Origin: Ridgeia piscesae
Lineage: Eukaryota > Annelida > Polychaeta > Sabellida > Siboglinidae
Direction of reading: 5' to 3'
Length of the DNA: 64,000 nt
Assembly (NCBI GenBank): GCA_025642075.2
Contig: JAODUO010000971.1
Span: 38,501 to 102,500, forward strand
Below are positions 1 to 13,311 of this stretch, piece after piece; positions within the stretch are counted from its first letter, which is position 1; every line of letters starts with the position of its first letter. Made by a program: the position numbers and the translations under genes. The notes below the pieces were generated by a model. It made no database searches and was not told the DNA's origin. It saw only the letters and a program-made list of their open reading frames with translations.

Positions 1-1226
1 CGGCTTGCACCCATCACGCGAAGGCAACACCTTGCTCCATGCGACCACAGCTAACCGAGTCCTGCAACTACTGTCACATGACAGTAGGGTTGCTCGTGTC
101 ATGTACGTTTAAGGTGGCACTGCTTGACATGAGGAATGTATTGTTATTTACCTGAGGTGTATTATGTTGTATGCATAATGTGCTGCTAAGACATGTGAAT
201 GCTGGTGCATATAGTAAAACCAAAGTTGAATGTTTACAGAGAGGCGGCGATGGTAGCTGCGGAGCTGTCGCGCACCCATGCAGACCATCGGCAACGGATG
301 GAAGCAAGGTGCGAAACAACACTTCCAGGATACTGCAACCCTCCAACTACCAGCAGGAGACAGCACCAGTCCGGGTGTATGGCAACTACACACCACCTGG
401 TAGAGGCCACCCTTCTGGTCCTGCTATTGACATGCCCGAGTTGGAGGACCACATCATCATGAACGTTGCGGGAGTCTACATCGCCTTCCATCTCGGTCTG
501 CTGCATCCATGCTGCACAGTATGTGTTGTGTTCAATGCAATTTGTGAAACTGTTTAAAACATGACAAAAGTGTGAATGGCCGCAATAGAAAAGATTTTGT
601 TTTGAGAGAGGAGGGACATTGAAATGTTTTAATGCAGTCCAGGTTGCTTTGTGTAATCATTGTTTATAAATGTTCATTTCAGCACCACTCTGCCACGAGT
701 GTGCATCAGCCGAGGAATCGACCCGAGAAGTCACGACAGAGACAAGTGCCACGTAGTCCTGGTATTCACTGTGCCTTCTGCACCAGGCATGTATTTATTT
801 TGACGTCATTATTTGTTAACATCTGATCATAAGTTGATAATCAGAAAGTTGTATGGATGTGTGATTCAGCATAGAACATGGATGTTACCAGATATTCATA
901 AGTTTAGTGGTGATTCATGTGTAGTACTGGTTCTGAATGTGTAAATATAGGTAAGTTATTAGTTATATAACACAGTATCCAATCCTAATGACTGCACAAA
1001 GTACTTTACACTTTATTCCCTGACAGATCTGATCAGTCAAACACCATCTTGACCTCTCTGTGCAAATGCTATATTATGATTGATTAGTTATATAATGTAT
1101 ATAAAGTAATGTAATACCTGTCCTTTTAAGAAATAATTTAACAAAACGAAATATGCTTGTTAATTAGTGTAAGATTATTCGAATTGTGATATTAATTGGT
1201 TAATTGAAATATAATGGATTAGCATT
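1..1226. other. No confident gene; possible upstream exons of the 1227-2784 element
   Basis: I see no recognisable protein domain here. A segment starting after a good acceptor-like TTTCAG (about 677-682) is open and contains the residues HCAFCTR near 767-787, which could be the first half of a C2H2 zinc finger continued by the downstream segment after 1246. An open stretch at 171-557 matches no family I recognise. The remainder (800-1226) is AT-rich and looks non-coding. Confidence 0.3.
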
Positions 1227-2784
1227 GTGTGCTTCTTTTGCAATAGTGGCAGCAGGTCGGACAATGTCTTCTTAGACCATGTGCTGACTGAACATCGCGA
1301 CAAGTGCAGAGGTCCAGAGACGACTGGTGACAATGGTGGTCACTCGTCTTCATCAACTAAGTCACTGAACTACACATTGGAGACTTCAGTGTCTGATGCG
1401 AAGAATGCCAGGGGAACATGCGGAGGTCCAAACCCTCCAAAGGTAAGTAAGCAAGGTAAGTCTGTGTCACATTGTACAGTGACTAGGAAGGTATTGTTTC
1501 AGTCAACATTTCCAGAGGTAATTAGGTCTGGTAGAGTTGAAATAAATTATGAAACAAGCATGAAATGCACTTCTCTTGACCCTGATCAATATAATTGCAT
1601 GCCTCCATTATGTCAGATAGATGAAATATTACAAAATGTAAGTGAGGGTGAAGCAGAAATTGTGCTCGACTATGGATGTTATTCAGTGGAAACTATGACT
1701 TTTCAAAAAATTTCATGCTGGTAAGGTTATTCAGGATCAAGTAAGAAATGAAATTGACTGGGCAAAGCAAGATAATTACATGACAGTAGATGCTGTTTCA
1801 CATTTTGATAAAAACTATTTACAATCTTATTTAGAAATTGTTCAGAACCATGCTGAAAATGATGTAGTCTCTATAGCAGGTTATAAATACTACATCGATG
1901 ATCTTACATACCTTTTTAGTGAACGATGGCTTTCAAGTTCTCTTATATATCAGATATGTGTAATGTTAAACACCAAATTAAAATTTAAATTTAAAAACCC
2001 TTTGGGATATTGTGCATCAGATGTAAGCTCAGCCAGATTTTTTTCAAAAAAGTTAAAGAGTTTGCAGATATTAAGGAAGGGCAGCTGATTTTGATTATAC
2101 CTGTGGGGTGCTTGATGGAACTTTTTTAGGACAGTATCAAATAACTAATGAAGATGGAAGTAAAAGTACTGTGAATTGTAATCACTTTGCACTGGCAGTG
2201 TATTCATTAGAATTTGATTGGTAATTTATGCAGACACTCTTGGGTGGGGAATACCAGATACAGTTAAAACCATAAATTTTGAATGTTGCACAGAAAATGG
2301 GGAAAAACCCTGTCCTTTGTATAACATGTGTCACCAATCTGGTAGTAATGTAAATAATGCTACACACCAATGCACAAATATATGTGCACGTAGTTATCCT
2401 TTACAGACATGTTCCAGTTTCTGTGGTGTTTCAGTAATTGTAGGTGCCACATTGGCATGTTTATGCCGTAACGGTTTCTGTGGTCTCTCTGGTATTAATT
2501 CACAACTGTCATATGGTAATATTGCTTATCTTAGAAAAATATCATTGTATTCAAATTTTTTGAGAAGGGTGATAATGCACTGGATTATAGCAGGCACAAT
2601 TAATGTGAATATGTTAGTAGTGAATCTTCCTAGCAGTAACAGACAGGAATGCAAGAGTACACTAAATGCGGATGGTCCACACACTGAAGGTGATGAAAAG
2701 TACATGCAGCGGTGTGAGAATATGGGTAATTTTATATTTGCTACTACTATTACTATATGTACACGTACAAGTCTAGAATATTAA
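1227..2784 (+). pseudogene. Broken C2H2 finger plus Ulp1/C48-like cysteine protease ORF, probably from a mobile element
   Basis: Three successive open segments in different frames read as one protein. The first (to about 1705) holds a finger-like stretch with paired Cys and a His-x4-His near 1280-1300. The second (about 1711-2085) has a WLSSSLIYQICVML stretch typical of the substrate-facing part of Ulp1/SENP proteases. A short third frame carries NCNHFALAV (candidate catalytic His, codon 2183-2185). The last carries YADTLGWG (candidate Asp, codon 2233-2235) and then QTCSSFCGV, with Gln at 2404-2406 and Cys at 2422-2424. The Gln-to-Cys spacing of six residues and the following Gly match the C48 family. 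Frames change at an A6 run near 1705-1710, near 2080 and near 2218, so no intact protein is made. Ulp1 domains of this kind are common as passengers in eukaryotic DNA transposons; which superfamily is unclear because I see no transposase or terminal repeats. Confidence 0.6.
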
Positions 2785-3762
2785 TTTTATGGAAGGCTTA
2801 TTATATTTATCTTTTATCTGTGTAGAATGGCTATGAGTATGAGATTTCTGAAAATATGCTACTTTCACGAAGGCTGTATATTTACTGGTGAAAATAAGCC
2901 ATTCACATCCCACGGGTGACTGGCACTGTTCTAAGTCTAACTGGCCTACCCTGGGTAGTCGCAGGTTTTAAATTTTTGTATGACATTTTATTCAACTTTT
3001 AACAAACGATGTAATTATTTAGATTTAATAATTTTTGTTGTTGCATGTTTAAGGAGTGAATACTTTTAAATAGCTGTTGAGTTAGATGGCAAAACTTGCA
3101 GTTTCAAGGGACACAAAGTCTTTTGTGTTTTTTTATTATTGCAAAACATGTTATACAGTATAAATTATACCTATTATAGCATACCGACTGTCCAAAGATG
3201 CTTTCATGTCCTATTTTGGTTTTGAAATAAAAGTGGTAAGTGTACTTATGTATCGTTTACATCAACCATGAGGCATTTTCAAAATTTGAGACGGAAATGC
3301 ATGATCACGTGATGCGTTATCACGTGAACACAAGTTGCCGGCTTCATATTTGTTGTCACAACAATGGGGGTAAGAGAAAGCCCCCCTGGGGTTCCCCTAA
3401 GGTTGCCTAAAAGAAACGAAAAAGTGGCAGAAGGTCTGCTTGACACGTACGTTTTCCAACTTACATCTTGTGCCTATACACTATAGTGACTGACATCACA
3501 TCATTAATGATGGTGCCTCGTGACAGTCATGTCAACTGTTGTTTATGCGACAGTGGTCAAGGCATTTTAAAATGTTGGCTTATTGCATTTACCTACAGAT
3601 TTAAAACAATTTATCCATAATATTACTTATAAAGGACATTGTGAATTTTTTTGAATTATTATGAAGTGTTTATTTTGTTATTAAAATAAAGACATGTGGT
3701 AGCGCTCCCATGCCTTGTAAACCCCACTGCAGTCCTCGGCATATTCTACGCTGACCTTAAGT
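2785..3762. other. Intergenic, nothing recognised
   Basis: AT-rich sequence with scattered polyadenylation-like AATAAA words and no long open frame. I see no RNA gene, long inverted repeat or tandem array here. Confidence 0.5.
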
Positions 3763-6046
3763 AGAGTTGTTACTGTTGCACTTAACTTGATGACCTGGCA
3801 GAACTATCATGCTGGTCAGATGATGCTGCCACCGAGAAACATTGTATCTGCATTCTTCTACAGCCCACATGTAGGTCTTATGTCATAGTTGTTTGTGTTG
3901 CAAATTAATTCCTGTTTGTTTGGCAACCAAGATGCAGGCCATAATGAAGAAAGCATTAATATTCCTGCATATATACATTGATACGTAGGCAAACTTGACT
4001 GTAGATCAATGCATGTCAGAGATGTCACAAAAGCAGCTGAAGTTATTAAATAGAATCAATGCGTGTGCACACAACATGTAATGTTTGCATAAGGAACACC
4101 AGCAGGATGTGAACCTGCCACACACAACACTGAATCGATATTACCATAAACTGTCCAAGTGAACAAAATGGTTAGACAAACAACTGACATTGCTTTTGCA
4201 TTACAACGCAGTATTCTAAATGCAATCAGTCACAACGGTATTTTATATTATGAGAAAATTGTAATTTATCTGACAGGAATACATAATTATTAGTATACAA
4301 TCTAAAAAAAGTATGCAAAAAATTCATTTTTCTGAATAACACTGCTAACTGTGTTTTGAACTCTTCTTTTGTGCAAACACATCCTCCGTCATTATGGATG
4401 TCAAACAGCCTATTTGAACGATTGTTTCTACCTGAAAAAAAGACAAATTACAAAACCAGTACAGTTGTTTCCCACAAGCATGAATTCTTAATGGTGGGTT
4501 TTTACAACAGAACATGTTGCATTTTCTGACAATATTCAACATTTTCTCTATTTGATTATCATCTGTATGTCTAATGACATCCAAAATATGAATAGGGTAT
4601 GTGTGATTTAATAAACATTAGGTTTAATGTGAGGTATGTGTATAAAATATTTATGACATTGCTTTATTGACTAATACAATGTAACTTTATAAAGGCTACA
4701 AAATTTTTCAAATTAGTGTCTTCGCAAGAATGACACTATTGGTGGCACTCCAGTCAAGAAACTGACAAGTCACATATGTAACAATTCTTCTCTACACTGC
4801 TCATTTCTCCTGTTCAAGGGTTTTTGGCCACATTCTGCCGGTCTATCCCATTTCCTTTGTTTCTTTTTCAGTGTCTCTGTGCTAAGCCTTCTCTTCACCT
4901 CTTACCTGGTGTTTCCATATCTTGGCTTAACAATGAGCGCTACATGAGAAAAATATAATAGTTGTTAAAATATAATGAACAAAAGCAGTCATTAAAATCC
5001 ATCAATACACAGTTAAATCACAATAGATGCTTTTTAAACTACACGAATGTCCTCCAATATATAGTTAACCAGTAACTACAAGGCAACGTATCTTTCAATA
5101 ATATATTTTTCCACAAACAGAACGAATTAATTGAAGTTTATCATGATAATGTGCTATAAAAGAGCAATTTCAAAGATATCCATGAAATTATGTAATTTAT
5201 AAAATCTAGGAAAAAAGAGGGAATCCGGAAGTGGGAGACACTGGGAACATTCTGCCTATAGGACAATCTAATGGACTACTTGGGCTCGGGACTCCGCTTT
5301 GGTTGCTCCTTACAACGTTCCCCTGGCGAGAAACGTCACGACCTTCAAACCTCACAACTGATCAGTGCTACGAGAAAGGGAGGGAGTATCTGCCCCTAAG
5401 CCCGGCGTGCCATTGCCGGATGTGACGCTCCATATTGCGAGCATCACGTGATACACCCTTTGCCACAAGGCATCGAATACACATCTGTTACAATTATAAT
5501 AGCAATTTCCTTCCTTTATATACCATATAGTGTTTGACTGTCGAGATTGTGGTATCAACTTGTCAGAGCTTAAACTGATATATATATTTCCAGTGAAGTT
5601 ATTTGTATTTTAGAATAGCGTTAAAACTTCGTTCATATGTTATAGTATATCATATGACACATTAAACATGTTAACATGTGAAACTATAATTATTCATCCA
5701 TGCAGATTTATGGATAGGTATGTTTTACAACAGGCGACGTGAAACCAAGATGGCGCACCCATCGTCGCCATTTTGTCCTTCATAATATGTAACGAGGAAT
5801 TACTTTAAAATGTTGATACATAATTCGCATAATTCCATATAACTCAAATTGGTAAACAAAAATACATAACATAAAATAATAAACATATAACAGATGTAGA
5901 CTTAGACAAATTTAGCTATTATATTTCAGATATTATCGACACAATTAGCATAGTGATCATAATTTAGTTTTCCATATGCGTGTTGGCTTAAACAGGCAAA
6001 AGCACTTGTCCCAACAATGGTATTGACTTTGTGGACAAAAACTAGA

Positions 6047-6352
6047 TCATAAAGATATGATCGAAGCTAGGCAACCTTTCTCATCGGAGTAACCAATGAA
6101 TTTAAAGATAATAAGATATGGGATAGGAAGACAAAGCAATGACTTTAGAAGCCGCATAGAACGAATAAAACATGGAGACATAATCACAATCCTTGCTAAG
6201 CAATTATGAACACATTGTAATCTTGTGATGCTTTTAAAGGTAAAATCATGATAGAGGGAATTACAATAGAAACATGCATTGAATAACGAATATGATAATA
6301 TGACGATATTGGAACGTACGACCATTAGTTGCCTTTCTAAATACCACAACAA
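6047..6352 (-). pseudogene. LINE reverse-transcriptase C-terminal fragment
   Basis: The minus-strand translation contains a CNSLYH stretch, then ITRLQCVHNCLARIV, then LKSLLCLPIPYLIIFKF. In CR1/L2/Jockey-like non-LTR retrotransposons the corresponding region reads roughly CNSL..LP, LQ.VQN.AAR.V, LK.LHWLPV.YRI.FK, so this is the end of an RT domain. Copy B has the equivalent at 51684-51878, where LKSLHCLPVRYRIMFKI is closer to consensus. The upstream RT domain is absent, so this is a dead fragment. Confidence 0.65.
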
Positions 6353-7015
6353 ACGTTCATACCTTCGAATAACTGCATTGTGAAATCTGTGCCCGTCCTC
6401 GTTGTGTCTGTTGATATCCTAGTGTCTGCTGACATCTTAAACTGCACCTTGTGTGCAGCTTAGTTGAGACCAACTGTCACACTACATTGAGCGTCAAACG
6501 TCCATCTGCTACTGTAAACGACCCCAATCGAACAAACCTAGAAACATATTAAGTTGGCCTTGCACTGTTAACCGGGAGAACTACATTTTGATCCCAACGA
6601 ATCCATGCTATTGGTCGTTGCATCCTTCAGTCACGTGACTGAGAAATATCTGTCACGTGCAAGTCACCGATAAGGCGAAGCTAATTGTTGCGTTCTGGCG
6701 TAGCAACAAAACCATTAATAGGAGGCCGCAAGCTATGCCAAGAATGTCCAAAACCAATTGACGGATTGCATTGTCTGTGTTAAACTGTGATCATGTCAAT
6801 GAAGCATGGCAGGTATTACACAATTGCTTTGTATGGCATAAATAGCTTCGACGTTCGTGTGAATATGTGCAAATAGCCATGACCGAATCCATATGCGACT
6901 TAATAAGAATGAGAGAATGGGTTAAAAAAAGGAGTGGCGGGCGAAAACGTGGAGGAAGAGGGGTGCAACTGAGCAGAGAAGAGTGTGAAAGAATAGGGAA
7001 AACGGGACAGATAGA

Positions 7016-8368
<1,353 letters not shown>

Positions 8369-8544
8369 AAAATAAGTGAGTAATAATTTAATGTTCAAGT
8401 TTCATTTAATTTATATCTTAATGAACGTAGCATTATTGGAAAAGGAAACAATATTTTGTCCCGTAACATGCAGCACTGACATAATTGTTTTGGCGTATCA
8501 TGTTTATTGAAATATTACATATATCGATAGTTGGCCGGGTTTTT

Positions 8545-10439
8545 ATCGAATCACAAATTTGGAATACCCCGAATACAACTGAGTCGTTGGCTAAGTAAAC
8601 CGGTAGACCTAAGTACTTCCGTTACACACACACGCACGTACGCACGCACGCACGCACACACACACACAAGTTGATAAAATATGAAGTACTTGAAAATAAC
8701 TGTCGTTGTAGTACAACCAGGTAACTATTATTAACATACAACAGCGGTTGTTCAGAGACAGAGAGAGAGAGAGACATACGCGCATCTTTAGCACTGAACT
8801 GCCACGTCCTGTAAGCTATATACATCCACTTGCCACGCCCATCTTCCCAACGTATGAAGTATGACATTTAGTTATATGTGTAGCTTGATGATATATCAAA
8901 ATGTAATAACATGCAATATCATGTAATACAAGAAACTTAACACATACATAAAAGTAATAATGTAAATGCAACAAAACAATCTTACCAGGCCGCTGGTGAT
9001 AATTTACTACTGGGTCCCGATACAAGGTGTTGACTGGTGGATTGCTCAGGATATACATGTGCATAACAGGTTGTCCACTTTGTCGAGCAGGGCGTGATTT
9101 TAGACACTAGTGCCCTCTGGTGACTATGAATATCCACCAGGGTTACATGACGACGAGATAGATGACTAGCGCTGTGGTACAGAAAAGAAGGATAAGCAAA
9201 ACAATTACAAATACACCTACTAGGTTATATTCCCCTAGTATTATAACCCAGTTCACTCTATATAGAATTAGTATACAACGTATTAAATTACTTAATTAAT
9301 AAACTAAAACTTTGTTTCCGTGTTTTCTGTGAAATTAAAATTATTCATCCAATGTTCGTGTGAATTACACATTGAACATAATATTATTACAATTAATCGG
9401 AAAGCGACCGCACATTAACGCAATTAAAATGGTAAATTTGTATGAGCTTTACTTGCTTCTCATAAAGGTTTTCTTCCAAATTAGCGGCACTACATAAGAC
9501 GTCTGTTAAAAAGCAGCAACAGTTTTCTTGTATACAGAATGCTGAACAGAACGCTGGCACACTCCCATAACTGTCGACATGTTAGCAAAAATCTCTGTTC
9601 ACGACTTCATTTCAGTTTCATATATAATTATTTCATAATTACTGGTTATTTTGCATTTCATGTGTTTCACGTGTCCGTCCTGTTCGCCGGTGGAATCGCT
9701 ACGCTTCGGTGCGTTGCTATTCAGATTCGGTTGTTATAATTATGTTTGAGGGGGTGAAAGCCAGGGCACGAGTATGGCTGCAGTGGGCTTGACGATATGT
9801 TGTTAAATCATAAACATTACATTAATGTTAATATTAAGGCTATGCATGTTTACTCGGCTCAGTGTTCAATACTGCATGTTTCTATGGACATCATTGACCT
9901 GACGTCACTGAGACGCTAGATCAACGATTAGCGAATGGCAACCGAAACACCGGCCCGCGATCTCTGAGCGTCCCTCGTCTTCACCTACGGCAACGGCGCA
10001 TCATGGGACCGATGAACATCGCTTGAAGCGTCACTCGCCTTCAGCGACATTGCAGGCCTTTATGTGAACCGAAACTAGATGTTTCTTAAAGTCGACAGAT
10101 AAGCGCTCGCTCCGACCGAACAACAAAACGAAACTCCTGTCGGACATCCGCGATGCTCCGACAAGTAGACGTGAAGTGCGAGAGATATGTCGCTGATGTC
10201 ATTGATATTGTCTTCTGTGTCGCGTTCTATACAAGACATCCATGCGCCGATCTGCCAATGGTCGAAACACTTGAAACAGTTTTAACGATCAATGATGATG
10301 ACGACGGGAAATTCACTAAGTGGTGCCATGATGACGTTCTTTATAGACATGAACAATAGTCTTCATCGTTTACGTACGTGAACAATGCTATCACATGGAT
10401 TCTGAACGCGTCGTTTCTAACGATCGGTGATGATGACGA
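8545..10439. other. Intergenic, with a small CA/CG-rich simple repeat
   Basis: A (CACG)/(CA) simple repeat lies at about 8623-8669 and a short (GA)n near 8757-8774. A CTCF-like word is described separately at 9109-9124. Otherwise no domain or RNA gene is visible. Confidence 0.5.
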
Positions 10440-10515
10440 CGGGAAATCCTTTCCTTTGAGTGTTGCCATGATAACAATTACGTGCTTTGTAGACATGAAC
10501 ATTGATTTTCGTGTC
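10275..10515. repeat. Imperfect tandem duplication
   Basis: The words TAACGATCRRTGATGATGAC and a later TAGACATGAACA occur in the same order at about 10284-10350 and 10417-10500. This is a diverged two-copy repeat of about 135 bp, adjacent to and perhaps part of the LINE fragment that follows. Confidence 0.5.
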
Positions 10516-10641
10516 TTTCTTTAGATTTTTGTTGTTCCATACCCGTTCGCATAGTCTACCGAAGGCACTGTTTGCCTTTGCTAGCCTACTGTCCACTTCT
10601 TTGTCTATTTTAGCATCAGATGTGGGAATGTATCCTAAGTA
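10440..10641 (-). pseudogene. Non-LTR retrotransposon RT fragment
   Basis: Reading the minus strand from 10641 gives YLGYIPTSDAKIDKEVDSRL, followed by an AKANSAFGRL segment and a VWNNKNLKKDTKI segment. This is the familiar stretch near the end of the RT domain in Jockey/CR1-like LINEs (YLG....SDA..D.EV..RI.KA..AFGRL..RVW). The frame decays after about 50 codons. It is a truncated, non-functional fragment. Confidence 0.75.
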
Positions 10642-10835
10642 GCTCTACGAGACTCAATCGCCAGAACACATTTCTATTTAACATGAAATGTATGCTGAAA
10701 ATGGCAAATAAAGCTTCATTGTTATTATAGCGGAGACAATTTGAATGCAGTTTTCACGCATGCACACAGTTTGCCGATAAGACCGCAGAACGTGCATGAC
10801 TTCTACAGCGGAAATGACGTGATCCCTTTTTTCGC
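10642..10835. repeat. Dispersed repeat, copy 1 (second copy at 48051-48255)
   Basis: The stretch from GCTCTACGAGACTCAATCGC through AATAAAGCTTCATTG to GCATGACTTCTACAGCGG recurs at 48051-48255 with about nine in ten bases the same. Copy 1 begins exactly where the LINE RT fragment ends. Confidence 0.7.
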
Positions 10836-12670
10836 GTGCTCATTCTCTATTGCAGATGATAAAAAACGAGGCGCCCCGCAAGCCTGTCTGTGGACAAATT
10901 AACACACAGTCAGCAATTAGAAGGTAAGACGAGGGTTTTTAGAAACAATACCATTATATTGTATATTGTAGTAATATTTCATGCGTGCAGTAGAACTTCC
11001 TATAATGGTTTAACGACTTTAAACTGTACCGTTGGCAAGGCAACACCAAACAGTTTTGAGAGGGAGAGTGAGCAAATCATAATTTGCACGGTTTTGCTAC
11101 ATTTGAACTATCATAACGATCACTCATAGAAGTAGCAACTCATGCTTTTCAAATTATTTTTATTTTCTTGTATAATAATTAATAATACGAATAATTCCGT
11201 TATTTTCATCGATATGACGTCACTGCGCAATGTTCTACGTCGTACCATGTCTACGACCATTGTTAGATTTCCATGTACCAGTTTGTAGTCAACGCCCTTA
11301 ATTTGCTCTTAGTGCATGCAGCTGATCTGGAAAGGGGAAACAAACCAACGTATTCCATGTTTTAGTTAACGTTTATCATCTTTTTGTTGCATATAAAGAG
11401 TGTCATCCGTGATTTCAGCAGATGCCTATCGATCAAAACGGTTTGTCGCTAATCTTTAATGTATGTTTCTCTTTCAGATGATGTGACCTAGAAGAGGACG
11501 CAGAAGACGACACAGAAGCGGACGCAGAAGATGGAACAGAAGAGGACACAGAAGAGGACGCAGAAGAGAACCTAATCAGGTTATTCGCTAGCTACTCTAC
11601 TAACTATATTAATTTATGTTTTCATGTGGCCTGACGTCAGCGGAGATCGGAGGATGAAGTAGTGTTGTCGTCCCTTCTGTAGCGAACACTCAGGCTCAGT
11701 TTCTGACGTCGGCATTTTGATGCTACAAACAATGGAAGTAAGGTATGGGCGCTTATATAAAGATGTTATTAGACATTCAGTAAACTTATTCATGTTTTCT
11801 GTTCGCATTGTTGGAAGCTGCTCAACACGTGTCAAGACATGATATCAAAAAGGAACAACGAAACATCAGCTGCAAGAACAACAAAAGTAGATACTATTTT
11901 AAGGATGGCATTGGTCTAAACCCCTGAAGGCGTACTTGAAAAACATGTTTATATTAAAATTGAATCCCTTATAGGTTGACAAGGACTCCTACTAAAATGC
12001 TAACGGATACCGCAAAGGATCACAAATCGAAAGGATGCTGTTTTGGTTTTATCTTTGAAGCAAGAACAGCAAGGGTACACGCGGTGGTTTGGTTGGTTTT
12101 TCCTGCTGTTTTATTTTTATATGAAGTAGCTGACATTATGTTTGTCCGCATAATTGAACTTGACATGTGACTTTCTTATTACCCATGACAGATATGACGT
12201 TTAGTTGCCCCCTTTGTTTCCATGCGGCTTAAATGTAACGTCTTGTGTTTATTTAACAGGAACGAAAGGCGCCATTGTGACGACAGGCAGCGAAATGAGA
12301 ACATGGACGATGTGAGGACAGGCGATCTGGTGACGACTGTAGGCAATATGAACAACAGTTAGGCCGACGTCTTGCATCATGGAGACAAGAGACAAGCAGA
12401 CAATCGACAAAGCGATAGTCTGGCAGACTCAACGTTACACGTGTCGAGAGAAACTGTCAATGCAAGCGATGGTTCCTAGGAAGAGAAAACGTTACCTTTC
12501 TTCTCAACACACAGCTTGCATGAACACCGTTGCCGAAATACTCATTCTACAAGCGTGCAAAATTGATCCTACAACATTCACTTCCGCACTGTGCTGTGAA
12601 ATAAAAATAAAGTGTGCTCTGAGAATCGTCTGTTCCTGGATTTTTTCGTCGTCGATTTCGCGTTCACTAT
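10836..12670. other. No confident gene; acidic 12-bp repeat and possible spliced non-coding transcript
   Basis: A degenerate 12-bp repeat (consensus GAAGAGGACGCA) occupies about 11491-11568. It is bounded by an acceptor-like CTTTCAG (11474-11480) and a donor-like CAG/GTTATT (11580). A second acceptor-like TTTAACAG precedes 12261, and AATAAAAATAAA lies at about 12600. Joining the two segments gives a frame rich in Glu and Asp, but all three frames stop within 14 bases after the first acceptor, so it cannot be read from upstream. It is best viewed as a possible lncRNA. Confidence 0.3.
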
Positions 12671-12960
12671 GTGGGGAGCGGTCATTGCGCGGTAGAGCCC
12701 CGGACTGTCAATCGAGGGGACGGTGGTTCGATCCCACCTACCGCCGTTTCGAAATTTAGGCAATTTCGTTTGTTTGCCTGTGTCTTTCGGAAGAGACTAA
12801 AAGCCGGTGGTCCCTTCTAGCTGATATTTATGCCAGGGGTAAGTAAAATATCCCACATTGGGGGTAAATGTGTAATCTGTAGTGGACTCACTAATTCTAG
12901 AGAAGGACAACTCCTGCGTTAGCCCAAGTTTGGGCTGTTTGGATGAAACCACCTGAGACA
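12671..12960 (+). repeat. tRNA-headed SINE, copy 1
   Basis: A tRNA-like head runs to 12745, with an A-box-like TGCGCGGTAGAG, an Asp-type anticodon loop CTGTCAA and a B box GGTTCGATCCC at 12725-12735. It is followed by a body containing GTGTCTTTCGGAAGAGACTA and AAGCCGGTGGTCCCTTCT, which is typical of molluscan SINE central domains. The acceptor stem pairs poorly, so this is not a functional tRNA. A second copy lies inverted at 30846-31149. Confidence 0.85.
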
Positions 12961-13190
12961 GATACATGTATCGTCGATTTGTCTGATTAGTCAGTTTGTT
13001 TGATTAGTACATCAAAATGCGCGATGATGAGGGAGGCGACGAGGAGGATGTGCCATCACAGCCGGCACCGGTGCCGCTCACATTTTCCAGCAGGGAGCGA
13101 CTTCGGCTTGTTCACATATCAGCCACAATTCATTGCTTCAATTTGCGAAGCAGAAGAATTTCTTGAAACTGAACTGCATTAAAGCAAACT

Positions 13191-13265
13191 ATTCAAGCAA
13201 AATTTATGATTACACAAACAACAATTTCTACTCACTAATTGTGTAATCATAAATTTTGCTTGAAT
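13191..13265. repeat. Perfect 27-bp inverted repeat (hairpin)
   Basis: The arm at 13191-13217 is the exact reverse complement of 13239-13265, with a 21-base loop. It is immediately followed by another hairpin at 13276-13311. Confidence 0.9.
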
Positions 13266-13275
13266 ACTATATCAA

Positions 13276-13311
13276 GGATTCTATAGCTTCACTTGTGAAG
13301 CTATAAGATCC
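13276..13311. repeat. Short near-perfect hairpin
   Basis: GGATTCTATAGCTTCAC pairs with GTGAAGCTATAAGATCC across a two-base loop, with one or two mismatches. It lies 10 bases after the preceding 27-bp hairpin. Confidence 0.8.

Noticed and set aside
12674..12745. tRNA-Asp gene
   Set aside because: Anticodon loop and B box are present, but the acceptor stem pairs poorly and the head continues into a SINE body found again at 30846-31149.
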